Source: Melitaea cinxia (Eukaryota > Arthropoda > Insecta > Lepidoptera > Nymphalidae). Taken from it: a stretch of 64,000 bases of DNA. A program made the translations under genes and the position numbers. The stretch lies in contig NC_059406.1 of assembly GCF_905220565.1 (NCBI RefSeq), positions 9,062,001-9,126,000 of the forward strand, given 5' to 3'. Under the pieces are notes generated by a model. The model did not search any database. It was not told the origin of the DNA and worked only from the letters and a program-made list of their open reading frames with translations. Shown one piece after another: positions 22,601-30,200 of the stretch (the stretch's first letter is position 1; every line of letters starts with the position of its first letter).

Positions 22601-23069
22601 AGGCCCTGCGGTCACCAACCCGCCTGCCCAGCGTGGTGACTATGGGTAACACACATGAGTTCGCGCCATTTTTGAAGGCTATGCCAGCAGTGGACTGTGA
22701 TAGGCTTATAAATATTTTTTTTATTCATATTTTATAGATGAAGATTGGCCACCTAATAAGAAACGGATGAAACTAGACTTCAACTACGACGATGGGAAAG
22801 ACTACCTGCCGCCTATAGTCAAGGATGAGAAATACGAAAATTCATACAAAACTACAGCCAAAATTGAAGATAATGATATAAAGTTTGATAACGATTTCTT
22901 TACAAATACTTTGCTATCGACGGGCAGGAAACTTGGCGAGTTATTAGAGTATTTCCCGCCCATACCTGTAAAGAATGAAGATATTGTCGTCGAGGAGGTA
23001 TCAGACTTCGATACTAGAAATAATATAACAGGCGTGAAAAGTTTCGTCGTGAACGCCACTTTAAATTAA
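1599..23069 (+). CDS. CREB3L: CREB3-family ER-tethered bZIP transcription factor (5' partial, 8 exons)
   Basis: Joining 1599-1780, 9888-10117, 11747-12196, 14195-14462, 16400-16499, 19354-19540, 21704-21853 and 22738-23069 gives one 1899-nt frame, 632 residues plus stop. Residues 1-287 are an acidic, Ser/Gln-rich activation-type N-terminus. Residues 348-377 are a basic region with the CREB3 signature NKISAQDSRKRKK. A zipper follows with heptads L374, C381, L388, L395, L402, L409. One hydrophobic segment (about 425-443) follows, then RALL at 465-468, which fits a site-1-protease motif, and a tail with N-I-T and N-A-T glycosylation sequons. Family knowledge: these factors sit in the ER membrane, are cleaved in the Golgi, and release a nuclear fragment that acts on secretory, UPR or metabolic genes. 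The DNA-binding block looks closer to vertebrate CREB3L3/L4 than to Drosophila CrebA, but this is from memory. The start codon exon is upstream of the window. Confidence 0.93.
2429..2605 (+). mobile_element. Helitron-like element, 5' part
   Basis: It starts A|TC with TCTATACTAATATTATAAAG, the same start seen at 36197 and 60424, followed by a TTTG-repeat run and GGTCCGATTT. Homology fades near 2605 and no CTAG end is found, so the copy is 3' truncated. Confidence 0.6.
2633..2769. repeat. Short inverted-repeat element
   Basis: GAAGTGAAAC at 2633-2642 is mirrored perfectly by GTTTCACTTC at 2760-2769. The interior is non-coding. It looks like a remnant of a small non-autonomous element. The family is not recognised. 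Confidence 0.4.
2835..3440 (+). mobile_element. CR1/Jockey-like LINE, reverse-transcriptase C-terminus (broken)
   Basis: The 2892-3350 frame contains YLIEVWGSA, LQRVQNKIIKILF, then FEGAQLFNRLP and FKNKLKKY. This order is typical of the C-terminal part of CR1/Jockey-superfamily reverse transcriptases. An upstream portion (RTIIYNSLVKC, near 2850-2885) is in another frame, so there is a frameshift. The stop is followed by a short 3' region to about 3440. The copy is 5' truncated and dead. Confidence 0.75.
6690..7090 (-). mobile_element. Degraded TTAA-family inverted-repeat element (family D)
   Basis: Contains the block CTCTGGGATCCCATCATCAG and the following sequence through CCAAACTAGGGATATC, which is nearly identical at 59927-60015 and, reversed, at 19755-19835. 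An AAAAACTGACTTCAAAC-type end lies near 6700. The element is heavily degraded and its ends are uncertain. Confidence 0.5.
7119..7656 (+). mobile_element. Helitron-like element with a tRNA-like internal module
   Basis: It starts near GCAATTCTTGTATATG, has a TA/TG microsatellite, then TCGGAAACGGCTCCAACGAT. It ends in a hairpin (CCGAG, four bases, GCTCAG) followed by CAC-CTAG at 7653-7656. A hairpin plus CTAG is the usual helitron 3' end. At about 7365-7425 an A-box-like TTAGGTGG, a CGGCCG stem pair and a B-box-like GGTTCAAATCC occur in tRNA order. Confidence 0.5.
9148..9185. repeat. Perfect 18-bp palindrome with 2-base loop
   Basis: Bases 9148-9165 (AAAAACAACAGCAATAAT) are the exact reverse complement of 9168-9185, separated by TT. 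It lies in an intron, next to a helitron-like 3' scrap at about 9020. Confidence 0.7.
9888..10117 (+). CDS. CREB3L: CREB3-like gene, exon (acidic Ser/Asp/Gln region)
   Basis: The acceptor is TTCTAG before 9888 and the donor GTATGT starts at 10118. The exon is 230 nt and joins the previous one through a split Phe codon to read FDFEQQLSPFLIQNS and onward. It is rich in acidic and polar residues with two DFEQ motifs, and no folded domain is recognised. It ends one base into an Asp codon. Base composition is more GC-rich than the surrounding intron. Confidence 0.85.
10118..11746 (+). other. CREB3-like intron
   Basis: Contains a degraded family-D-like piece (10190-10345) and a direct duplication of about 126 bp (10347-10597). 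The remainder is AT-rich with no supported feature. Confidence 0.6.
10347..10597. repeat. Tandem duplication, about 126 bp unit, two copies
   Basis: ATGAAAATACAATCGAA at 10347 recurs at 10474, and GATTTTGAATATA at 10456 recurs at 10582. The interiors share TCCATTCCGT and CCGGCCGAAGAAAACGATTC. The copies differ by only a few substitutions, so the duplication is fairly young. Confidence 0.75.
11747..12196 (+). CDS. CREB3L: CREB3-like gene, exon (basic, Pro/Gln/Val-rich region)
   Basis: The acceptor is TTTTCTTAG before 11747 and the donor GTAAGT starts at 12197. The 450-nt exon is open throughout. It begins DKVDRKRRLTHTQQV, continues through Lys/Pro/Gln/Val-rich sequence, and has a hydrophobic block around RSILLPVTIKDMKDL. 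It ends in the short acidic Cys-containing run DYDQNGNPC. No named domain is recognised; it links the activation region to the bZIP. Confidence 0.85.
12197..14194 (+). other. CREB3-like intron
   Basis: Holds one helitron-like element (12667-13001). The remainder, including 13002-14194, is AT-rich with no feature I can support. Confidence 0.6.
12667..13001 (-). mobile_element. Helitron-like non-autonomous element (family H1)
   Basis: In reverse orientation it begins A|TCTATACAAAT and ends GCGGACGAAGTCGCGGGCAC-AGATAG (degenerate CTAG). It shares its full length with the opposite-strand copy at 47288-47587, including the CAGACAGACAGAC run and CAAAATCGGTCCATCCG. The A/T junction, the absence of a target duplication and the absence of inverted ends all fit helitrons. 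Confidence 0.75.
14195..14462 (+). CDS. CREB3L: CREB3-like gene, exon carrying the bZIP basic region
   Basis: The acceptor is TTTTAACAG before 14195 and the donor GTAATT starts at 14463. The 268-nt exon starts acidic (DDSSSDRSDDEDD), then has LTAEERRLLAKEGITLP, which matches the conserved helix N-terminal to CREB3 bZIPs. Next come YPLTKHEERELKRIRRK and NKISAQDSRKRKKEYVDGL. The Asn-x-x-Ala-x-x-Ser-Arg DNA-contact pattern is intact apart from the family-typical variation (N-K-I-S-A-Q-D-S-R). The split Arg codon continues at 16400. Confidence 0.95.
14501..14735 (+). mobile_element. SINE-like element, family A (diverged)
   Basis: Matches the family-A order: a CCGATTGGG-like start, CTCGACTTTATAG, CAACGCGCTTACTATGCTTC, GGTGCTGCAGGCGT, then ACCATCAAACAGGCCGTAAG. 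The best copy is at 18976-19260. Confidence 0.65.
15588..15675 (+). mobile_element. Right end of a TTAA-family inverted-repeat element (family D)
   Basis: Reads GTCAAAAGTTCTGATGTAAC, ATACAGTCGAATTGAGAACC and TCCTCCTTTTTTGGAAG before TTAA at 15676-15679. This matches the right ends at 60210-60291 and 62810-62888. Confidence 0.65.
15719..16046 (+). mobile_element. Family-B SINE with perfect 12-bp target duplication
   Basis: It is flanked by TAAATAATATTC at both 15707-15718 and 16047-16058. Near the 5' end, GGTTGCGGGTTCGATCCCC gives a pol III B-box, so the head looks tRNA-derived. The body continues GACAAACATTTGTATTGG and ends TCAGTAGTGGGATATT-AGAGGCTGAAGCG. Other copies are at 35466-36034 (reverse), 38010-38205, 44247-44450 and 55845-56179. 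Confidence 0.88.
16400..16499 (+). CDS. CREB3L: CREB3-like gene, leucine-zipper exon
   Basis: This 100-nt exon lies between the acceptor TTCTGACAG and the donor GTAAAA. It completes the Arg codon and reads VKQCTAENQTLIRRI, then KILQSQNHSLTQQLKRLQ. Leucines fall every seven residues, continuing the register set by Leu374 in the previous exon. It ends exactly on a codon boundary. Confidence 0.93.
16867..17402 (-). mobile_element. CR1-like LINE 3' end with (TAA)n tail
   Basis: On the - strand 17402-17269 reads SFAVQAVLLWNDLPVAIRRA, then FKKHSKAYYRSL and a stop. This is a reverse-transcriptase C-terminus of the LWNxLP type. The 3' UTR runs to about 16930 and ends in a (TTA)n microsatellite (16867-16925), the natural tail of such elements. 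It is a 5'-truncated, dead copy. Confidence 0.8.
18000..18125 (+). mobile_element. Fragment of family-C inverted-repeat MITE (left arm)
   Basis: Reads GTTCGACTCCTAACTGCGTT, AATGGGGGGTTCCGTAGG, GATCACCTACCGCGTGAAAA, TAGACAAGCTAC. This equals the arms of the full copy at 39476-39938. Confidence 0.7.
18355..18600. other. GC-rich block of unknown origin
   Basis: It stands out from the AT-rich intron by its GC content and is open on both strands (69 and 82 codons). The - strand reading ALVVPAGVLQTKAGQPGRG hints at retroelement coding sequence but matches nothing I can name. Confidence 0.3.
18976..19260 (+). mobile_element. SINE-like element, family A, full-length with A-tail
   Basis: Starts GAGGTAGGGCACAGCAGG and includes CCCGACTGGGGTAGTACCTC, GGCAACGCGCTTGCGATGCT, TCTGGTGTTGCAGGCGTC, then ACCATCAGGTGAGCCGTACG. 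It ends with a run of about 11 A at 19251. Other copies are at 14501, 20182 (partial), 25917 (reverse) and 44512 (partial). It sits just upstream of the transmembrane exon. Confidence 0.8.
19354..19540 (+). CDS. CREB3L: CREB3-like gene, transmembrane and S1P-site exon
   Basis: The acceptor is CTACCGCAG before 19354 and the donor GTGAGT starts at 19541. The 187-nt exon encodes a Gly/Ala linker, the segment PATCLLVLLLSVALVALPSV (a clean transmembrane helix in the CREB3 position), a His/Ala repeat (HAHAHAP), and ITRALLSAT. RALL fits the RxxL-type site-1-protease consensus and lies about 22 residues after the membrane segment. The exon is extremely GC-rich compared with the rest of the window. 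A SINE ends only about 90 bp upstream of the acceptor. Confidence 0.92.
19618..20055 (+). mobile_element. TTAA-family inverted-repeat element (family D), damaged
   Basis: TTAA at 19614-19617 is followed by CTGACTTCAAAAAAAGGAGG and a (TA)n microsatellite. Then come the conserved GATCTGATGACGGGATCCCA block and one reversed tandem unit ending TATTTACTTGACTATTTTTT. The right part ends in GAAGTCGG without TTAA, so it is internally broken. Confidence 0.6.
20182..20310 (+). mobile_element. SINE family A, 5' fragment
   Basis: Reads GCTCAGGTAGGGCAGAGCAG, CCTGCTCAAAATCTGGATTA and CTCGACTGGGGCAATACCTC, then loses similarity. The 3' half is missing. Confidence 0.65.
21362..21568 (-). pseudogene. Mariner-like transposase N-terminal remnant
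   Basis: The - strand reading ends SRNFDVKDVFRSGRPVT, close to the conserved N-terminal-domain ending of mariner transposases (x-F-D-V-x-D-x-x-R-S-G-R-P). It is preceded by FFRQNGASIEEIRYIL. No catalytic portion or inverted ends were found, and the reading frame is short. It is a fossil. Confidence 0.5.
21704..21853 (+). CDS. CREB3L: CREB3-like gene, lumenal-tail exon
   Basis: The acceptor has a long T run ending TTTCAG before 21704, and the donor GTATAA starts at 21854. The 150-nt exon reads MALDETVIDDGEFNMDEL, then FNRANSDHDYQVVKSSES and GGYVDLPI. It is acidic with no hydrophobic segment, as expected for the lumenal tail of a single-pass type II factor. An inverted-repeat element starts about 27 bp after the donor. 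Confidence 0.86.
21881..22096. mobile_element. Long inverted-repeat element enclosing a tRNA-like sequence
   Basis: The left arm, 21881-21926, runs from TCTAAACATT through GAATATCATATC to CGCTCCAGCG. It is mirrored by 22049-22096, which reads CGCTGGAGTGGTCAATTTTT through GATATTC to AATGTTTAGA. The match is near perfect over about 45 bp. The core holds the cloverleaf-like sequence at 21916-21988. No transposase is present, so it is non-autonomous. Confidence 0.75.
21916..21988 (-). tRNA. tRNA-like cloverleaf (pseudo-tRNA, GGU anticodon position)
   Basis: On the - strand, the acceptor CGTTCCA pairs with TGGAGCG, the D stem GCTT pairs with GAGC, the anticodon stem CCGAC pairs with GTCGG around the loop ACGGTCA, and the T arm is GCGGG-TTCGAAC-CCCGC. 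The discriminator is G and no intron is present. Position 33 is C rather than the near-universal T, and a GGU threonine tRNA would be unusual in animals. It sits inside an inverted-repeat element, so I infer a mobile-element-borne pseudo-tRNA rather than a working gene. Confidence 0.55.
22410..22712 (+). mobile_element. LINE 3' end (family R), long copy
   Basis: Starts near ATAGCCACCCCCTCTC, with GTAAGAGGCGACTAAGGGAT, TGGCGGGATAACCGTCCAAC and CCTGCCCAGCGTGGTGACTA, and ends CCAGCAGTGGACTGTGATAGG. It lies directly before the final coding exon. Confidence 0.75.
22738..23069 (+). CDS. CREB3L: CREB3-like gene, last coding exon and stop
   Basis: The acceptor is ATTTTATAG before 22738. The exon completes an Asp codon, reads EDWPPNKKRMKLDFNYDDG and ends at a TAA at 23067-23069 after 109 further residues. 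Two N-glycosylation sequons (NIT, NAT) lie in the last 20 residues, which fits a lumenal C-terminus. A LINE 3' end stops about 26 bp upstream of the acceptor. An AATAAA occurs at 23079-23084; it is probably too close to the stop to be the only poly(A) signal. Confidence 0.9.
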
Positions 23070-24240
23070 TTCTAATTAAATAAATTGTTCTAGCTATTCT
23101 CACTTTTCTCGTTATTTCCTGTCAGATTTTTATTTTATAATTCTATACAAATATTTTTTTATTTTCTATATTCGATGAAATTATTCCTCGATTTAGCTTA
23201 AGTCGGTAGGTGAACTCGTTTACCATAATTGTTAAGATTTAAACGCTTCTCGTGAATGTTTAACAATTATGATATACGTAAGTGATTGATTAGTTTAAGT
23301 ATTCGTTGGTAAGTATATCGAACATAATAATTCGTTAAACATGTATTTATTTTAAAAATCAAAAATAATATATTGATGAATATGTAATATATTTTAAAGG
23401 TTTTATTACTTTAGAATGTCATTCGTATTTGCCTAGAATAAGATGTTTTTAAGCATTTTTTGTTTTACGACTTGGTGCAATTACGATAAGTACTGATTTT
23501 CAGTGTTAGTTAGTATTTAGTGTAGTACATTTATAATAATACAGGATAAGTCAGTATAATTCCTTATAATTATTTACAGAATTGTCGGATCATGAGATCG
23601 TTGAATTTGGAATGCAATTGTTATATGAAATATATTGTGACAGAACATTGGTCTTTTAATAGTTATATTTACCTTTACCTTTTTTGTGGACCCAGGGGAG
23701 AATCCATAATGGGTGCCTCCAGTCCTGCCGGACTGCTAGATCTGGAGGGTATGTCGGACCGCCTGGCCCAATAGATACTAATAAGATTATGTAAAAATTT
23801 ATTAATTCTATAGTATGGATCAATTTAAATTCCTCAAGGAATTTCATCTCTTTAATACCTTCAACGTGTAACGTAGTTCACGTTCTGTAGAAAGTAGAAA
23901 GTTTTTTTATTTGGAACAAGTAATAATGGTACAGACATATTTGTATCTCTCCGGTCATCAAAACGGAACAGGGTTCCAAGAGATAAGCAAATAAAAAAAA
24001 TATGTGGTGTCATGGGACACCAGGTAGGAACGAAGTTCCTTCGGATAGTATAGAAGAAACACAGTTTAAAAAAAATGTTGAATTTTATATAAACTTTCTA
24101 GTTCTTGATTTTCGTTTTTTAATTTTGTTGAATGGTTTTTTAATTAAGTACATAAAAGTATTTAGGAAATCTAGTATTTTAAAAAATAAGAAATACCGTA
24201 AAATAAAATAAATCAAAGAAAATAATAATAATTCAAACTA
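23070..24240 (+). other. Probable 3' UTR of the CREB3-like gene
   Basis: AT-rich sequence without a supported reading frame follows the stop. AATAAA hexamers on the + strand occur at 23079, about 23989 and about 24202-24212, so transcription could end anywhere up to about 24.2 kb. A short GC-richer patch at 23690-23770 contains an imperfect inverted repeat (CTCCAG ... CTGGAG) and looks like a repeat fragment. Confidence 0.4.
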
Positions 24241-24472
24241 GTGAAATAAAAAAAACATGTCTTTATTTTTGTCGACAGTATAAAATTACATAAATAATTT
24301 AAAAAAAAAAAGTTTACTAGTAATATTTTAGTTTTACAAACGTCATATTATACAGTCGTGTGACTGATATTACGTCACTTCCGTTATATATTTTTCTTAC
24401 GGTTTTAGTATCACATTTTTTTCAGTTCGGTCGCCCAGCCAAATGTCAAGCCTGCCGTAAGGAACTTCGTTC
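24029..24472. repeat. Possible inverted-repeat element with GGAACGAAGTTCC ends
   Basis: The palindrome AGGAACGAAGTTCCTT at 24029-24044 recurs inverted as AAGGAACTTCGTTCC near 24456-24470. Both lie in otherwise AT-rich sequence. A CATGGGACACC motif precedes the left copy. The family is not recognised. Confidence 0.35.
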
Positions 24473-24737
24473 CAATACTAATTACCAAAAAAAAAACAAA
24501 TGCACGATGCCTCAAAATGTGTGGCTTATAAAATGTAATGCATATACATGTATGTAATAATATATTATTTAGAATATTTAAAGCATAAATAGTATTTATT
24601 ATTTATTACCTGCCTACATTAGAGGAACATTTATTTTATACTTTATTGGTACCACATAGTATATTATAAATTAAATATAACAACTGTTAAAAGAAAGAAA
24701 TTGATGACAATATAGATAACGCAATATCGTGAGTACA

Positions 24738-24769
24738 TACCACGGTCTTATTACAGTAAGACCGTGGTA
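24738..24769. repeat. Perfect 12-bp hairpin
   Basis: TACCACGGTCTT (24738-24749) and AAGACCGTGGTA (24758-24769) are exact reverse complements around an 8-base loop. No T run or other context suggests a particular role. Confidence 0.65.
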
Positions 24770-25074
24770 CAAACTACTGATGACATCCAAATGCACATAT
24801 GGGCAACATTGTGCAGGCGGGCGCCAGTGCAGCAGCCACAGACCGCACAAGCAAAATGACAGGGGGCGGTGCCTAATGAAGCCTCCAGTACAGAATCAGA
24901 TTCAATTTTACTATTTAAAACAAAATACCTTATTATATTATTAGCGTTGGTAAAATAATGAAGCAGAAGCAACTCGTAAGAACCGGTTTTTGACATCGGA
25001 GTGCGCGAAAGCAAATTAATAGCATATTACAAAATAATTATTTATAGTTACTTATAGGGTTTTATATTTCCGTA

Positions 25075-25620
25075 CTAGCTGCTGCCCGCGACGTCGTCTG
25101 CGTGAACGCTATACAGCACCAAAAATACCTACGATTATACCTTTTAAAATAACATTCATTTACCCGCTTCTTCTTTACATTTCATATCTACAGAAAAATC
25201 TAATGGATGGCGCTGCTTTAAAATTGTCGTGTCTACTTATATTCATTTAATTATGTTTATCGGCTTACTTATATTGCGTGATTTTTATAGTGTGAAGCTA
25301 GCTTATATAGCATGGTTATTAACATAATAACAACAACATTCAAATATGCGTTGTTAGATTACACGTTGTTACAGAATGCATTATGGAAATAAAGGTTCAC
25401 TGCTCGTTCCCGGTAGGTGATAACATGATAATATGTAGCCTATATGTTGACCCAACTTCTTAATAATATTCGTGCCAAATTTGAAGTAAATCCATGCGGT
25501 ACTTTTTGAGTTTATCCCGGACATACATACAGACAAACAGAAACAGATAAAAATTCTTAAAAGTATATTTTTGGCTTCGGTATCGATTGTAGATCACACC
25601 CAAGTATTCTTTTAAAAAAA
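25075..25620 (-). mobile_element. Helitron-like element (family H2)
   Basis: In reverse orientation it ends CGTCGCGGGCAGCAG-CTAG|T, the helitron-type CTAG/T junction. Inside are a TTTATCCCGGACATACATAC segment and a CAGACAAACAGAAACAG run. The 5' end is not clearly defined, near 25620. Confidence 0.55.
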
Positions 25621-25916
25621 TATTCAATTTACAGTTTTGACTTTCCTACCATTTTATTATATGTATAGAAATGAGTCATTGTAAAAACATTATATCATCA
25701 TCATCTTTTCATTATAGAGGCGAGACGAACGGTCGAAAAAGTTACGTTTCACAATGTCTAGTCTACTGTATTCATTTTTGATAGTTAAAATCTTCGTTTT
25801 CGGGAAATATATTCATTTATAACAGAGTTGAGAATCTTTGCGTAGAAACATTTAAAGATAATAATATTCAAACTGTCAGAAGTCCCGTATCGGTATGTAA
25901 TTCACAGGCAAGTTAG

Positions 25917-26212
25917 TTTTTTTTTATATGACTAGATAGGTAAACAAGCGCACGGCTCACCTGATAATAAGCGATTACGGTAGCTTATAGACGTCTGCAA
26001 CACCAGAAGCATCGCAAGCGCGTTGCTGACCCTATATATTCCCCCCCAAGAGCTCTGGTCACTTTACTCACCAACAGGAACACAACACTGCTTGAAAACA
26101 ATATTATTTAGCTGTGATCTTCTGTACGGTCGAGGTATTACCCCAGTCGGGCTGCTCCATATTTTGAGCAGGAAATTTTCTGCTGTGCCTTACCTCAGCT
26201 AAAGTAGGTTAA
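25917..26212 (-). mobile_element. SINE-like element, family A, reverse
   Basis: Starts with a T run (the A-tail seen from the other strand), then CGCACGGCTCACCTGATAAT, AGCATCGCAAGCGCGTTGCT, GAGGTATTACCCCAGTCGGG and TACCTCAGC. It is full length and similar to 18976-19260. Confidence 0.8.
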
Positions 26213-27239
26213 GACATGACCATGACATGACAGTCATGACCTTTAAGACAGCTCTGAGCTCCAGAAGCAATAAGTAGCCTTTTGTTAACCAACCCCAAAC
26301 AGTAATGCAATACGTAATAACATATTTTCCTTGGGCTTTATAAATACATTTTAGTATAGGACCTAGCCTAATACAGGCTGAAGCGAACGAGCAAAGCCGT
26401 TTTTTATTTGTATGCTGTTTTTTTTAATTTTTGCTGTGTACAATAGAATATTATAATTGATATAATAAAAGATCGAACTCCAGAACTCATCAGACATGTT
26501 GTTTGTAATTTTATCGTCTAGTTAACGGTGAGTATTTGCAAACATAAATAAGTAGATAGGATTAATAATCCACCAAAAACTGCTCTTCGTTACAGCCTCG
26601 TTGACAATGATTTGCCATACTATAGGTACAATACAGCGCCATTTCATGTTATTGTGCCATTTTTATTTTTTCAGATTGCCATTACTATTTCTCAATCTCA
26701 ACATAAATTTAAAGTGTTTATTAAAAATAAATTTATAGATAAAGCGGTTCGGTGCAGGTTACATAGTTGATAAAGGTGTGTGAACTTAGTGACGCTGTAT
26801 TTCATGCAAGATTTAAAGTAATTTGTAATAAAGCACAGTTTACGTATTATTTTCAAAAGAGTACCTAACTACAGTGTTTGTTGCCGATTCTTCTCTGCAG
26901 AATCTACATACCGAATCAGTTGCAGCTTCACTGTTAAAAATAATAATCACTTTAAATTTTTTATTTGTAAAATGACGATTTGAAAGTGCTTTTGAACACT
27001 ATTTGAATAAAGTTGATTTTGAATTATTTCAGATTTGTCACTGTATTTTCAAACCTGAAATTATTTTTTTAATTATTATAAACTACTAAAAAGCAATTGC
27101 ATTTGGAAAAATTGGATTTATTGGATAATCTAAATAATTTTAAAATAAAATCATTAATCGCACATATCTTAGATGAAGATGCAAGTGCAATCAAAATTGC
27201 CGGTTGTTATTCTATAATGAATCAATAAAACGAATATCT

Positions 27240-30200
27240 TATAATAAGCTTTATTTAATTATGAGTTAACAAATATTTTCGTATTTTTGAAAACAGGTTG
27301 TGACCTTAACTGAATATAAGTCAAATTGCATATGCAAATGTACATGTTACAGAAAAAATAAACACTGAGAATTGTTTCTATGATAATGAATATTTATTTA
27401 TATACTTAACAATAAGAATTCAATTCAGTTTCAAAAGCATCATGTATTATAATACATAAAGTTAATAACTATAGCTCAAAACTTTCCTCGTGCGTCCTCA
27501 AGCCGGCCGACAGAGCATGACTTACTTAGTAAGCGAAATTTTTAAAAATTATAATTTAAATTAACTACACAGTACAATACGCGGCGAACGCCATCTGCCG
27601 GCGAATCACGCACTTCCACATCGGTGCAGCCTTTACAATAAATACCCATGTATATTCCATTCACATCAGTTTTATTTGAAAAATGAAATTAATAAAATGG
27701 TGCTTAAAATGTTGACTGTGATAAGATGAAACTAGTTCGAAATGCGATCGTCAGGCTTCCGACCGGCGCCGAACTCTTTCGGGCCGTCTCTCATCGCTTA
27801 CAATACTCATTCCGACACAAGCAGAATAATTTTTCACGTTCAGAGATCACACGATTTGACTTTGAATTTTAATATCCACTCTAATTTGATTATTCTATCT
27901 AGCAAATAGAAAGTAACAATTAGGTACAACTATTAATATTTTTAAGACTTAATTTTATTACATTCGGTTATACTGCAACGTGTACAATAAGTATTTACGA
28001 TCTATTCAACGAGGGGAATAATTTTGTTTACAATATTATATAAAAAAACTCAAACAGATTTTTTTAAATTTTCAGTTTTATACATCGACGATAATTGCAT
28101 TTCTATACTTTCTCTAAAATTATGAAAACGACGCAACAAGATTTTTTTATTTATTCAGAAACATTTCAACTTTAAAAGGAATAAGTCTATTAGGGGGGAT
28201 ACAATTTTGTGATGACTACATATCCGTGACTATTAAAAAAACACCTTACAAAAACGCCAATGCTATCGACAATACTTATCTCGCCTATAAATCACGGACG
28301 CACCGCATCACATAGGCCCGAGACACCAGACTAGTATCCGACGGCGTCACGCTGCTCAATCATATCTGCAGACCTTATTCTACGCAATTCACGATTCGAA
28401 TCTTTGCCATTTTGTATCCAAAGCAAAAAATATACAAACGTGTTTTTTCTAAGCTGTACAATTTATACACTATCAACGTAGCAACCGCGATACAGTAACC
28501 ACGACGCTTGCTCACAGCGGTATACGAGTACTTGAGGGCGCGACTAGCTCCCTCTAGCCTCGCTCATAGAGCAAGTCATGGCCACACTCAAGCGGTGCAG
28601 TGAGGCGCGACCGGTGATATTATTTACTCAGTCTATTCACAATTCAGTACTAAACTCTAATATGTTATTTTTCATTTTAGCCAGCGTGAAATGTAGCCGC
28701 GGTCGTTATCGAGGAACGTTTGAATTTCGATAAACTTTGATATCATGGAATGCCCCCGTTCCCTTCGACCGCGACCGTGACGTACGAAGTCTCTGCACTA
28801 TATTAATATTAAATAAAAGATTACAATAAAAATTGACATGAGCCGAGCACGTTCAAACATGAGATGATGTTTCAATCAGTCTTGTAGGGACACGCGGCAA
28901 CTCACTCGGGTCTTCGATTGAAACAAATAATATTTTTAAACTATTGTAATGAATTAATACATAAGTTATTGCACGTTATATATAAAATTTACGTCAGCCA
29001 ACGAACCGTATATCATACACTACCGTTCGTCACAAAACATGTAATGGAAACATGACCGTCCTCTCATTACTGCACGATATTGTATATTCATATCACTCAC
29101 TAAAACTATTATCATATAGGCATAAATAAACAGGAAAGTACGTGGCATCACTATAGGAACGGAGCCGATTACATAATGTATTAATAATTGTTTCTCGCAC
29201 AAACTGAACTTAGTGATAGACAATGACTAAATAAAATTATAACTAGAATATGCAAATCGCTAGCGATGTGTTGAAAGTATTGTCTCGCGTTAGTTGATCG
29301 CAACCTCGGTACTGTTCTGATGAACTGCATATATATTAAGCTCATCTAATGTACTGTGTTATGCTTTCAAATGACGTTTATTTCCCACAAAATAATATCA
29401 CGTAATAAACATATCGCAGGTGACAATATCAACACACCGCTCGCCCACAATTTCAACAACACACAACTTAATATAGTCACGACATCTATGTTATGGTAGT
29501 TTATTACTTACGTAACAAAATATTATAAATTACACTCGACAGAAACTATAGTAATGAACTCACAGTGGATTTAAAAACTTTACTGTATCACTAGTACATG
29601 GGAAGCGATACGCCTACTGTTAAAACTACGGCCGTTCACGAAAATGACAATATGTACTGTTCGATTTGTTCGAAGATGATCTGAGGGTAGTTCATCAAAA
29701 CTGTCATTAATACTAAAATTATCAAAGAAAAAAATTATATTTTCTTAAATTAGTAACCGTTTGGTTTAACCCTATAAAAGGTTCTTTCTGTACTGATCTA
29801 TGAGTCAAAACTGATAATTTGACGTAGATATAAATTGACAGCAATGCCTTTTTGGGTCACACCGTTTCCGTCCAAATTAACAAATTGCGATAATTATTAC
29901 ATAGCAATGGTGACAGTTTTCAAGAACTACCCCACTGGAATGGACATCTGATGAATGACAAGTGAGGTAAAGACAATCTCTAGTCTCAAGAGACAAATAA
30001 ATATAATCGTATGTCGAAGATGAAAGTAAATACCTACGGACGGGAACACAAACAAAAGCCAACCGCACCTCGTAGACGTATGTACAAAATAGAGCAATCG
30101 TTTCTCAATTCTCCTTTGGAAATCAAAATATTATTGTAAGATCAAAAACAAAACTAAGATATTTAATTACATTATTTAGGCATCTTAAAGTTCCGTTTTG

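Larger units (their letters stand above)
21854..22737 (+). other. CREB3-like last intron
   Basis: Contains an inverted-repeat element with a tRNA-like core (21881-22096) and a LINE 3' end (22410-22712). Only about 150 bp in the middle is unassigned. Confidence 0.7.
24241..27239. other. Gap between the two convergent genes
   Basis: No protein-coding gene is supported. Identified contents are a perfect hairpin (24738-24769), a helitron-like element (25075-25620) and a reverse family-A SINE (25917-26212). The stretch 26215-27239 is AT-rich with nothing I can name. Confidence 0.6.

Noticed and set aside
22802..23059. 85-codon - strand frame opposite the last CREB3-like exon
   Set aside because: Antisense shadow of a real exon with no signals of its own.
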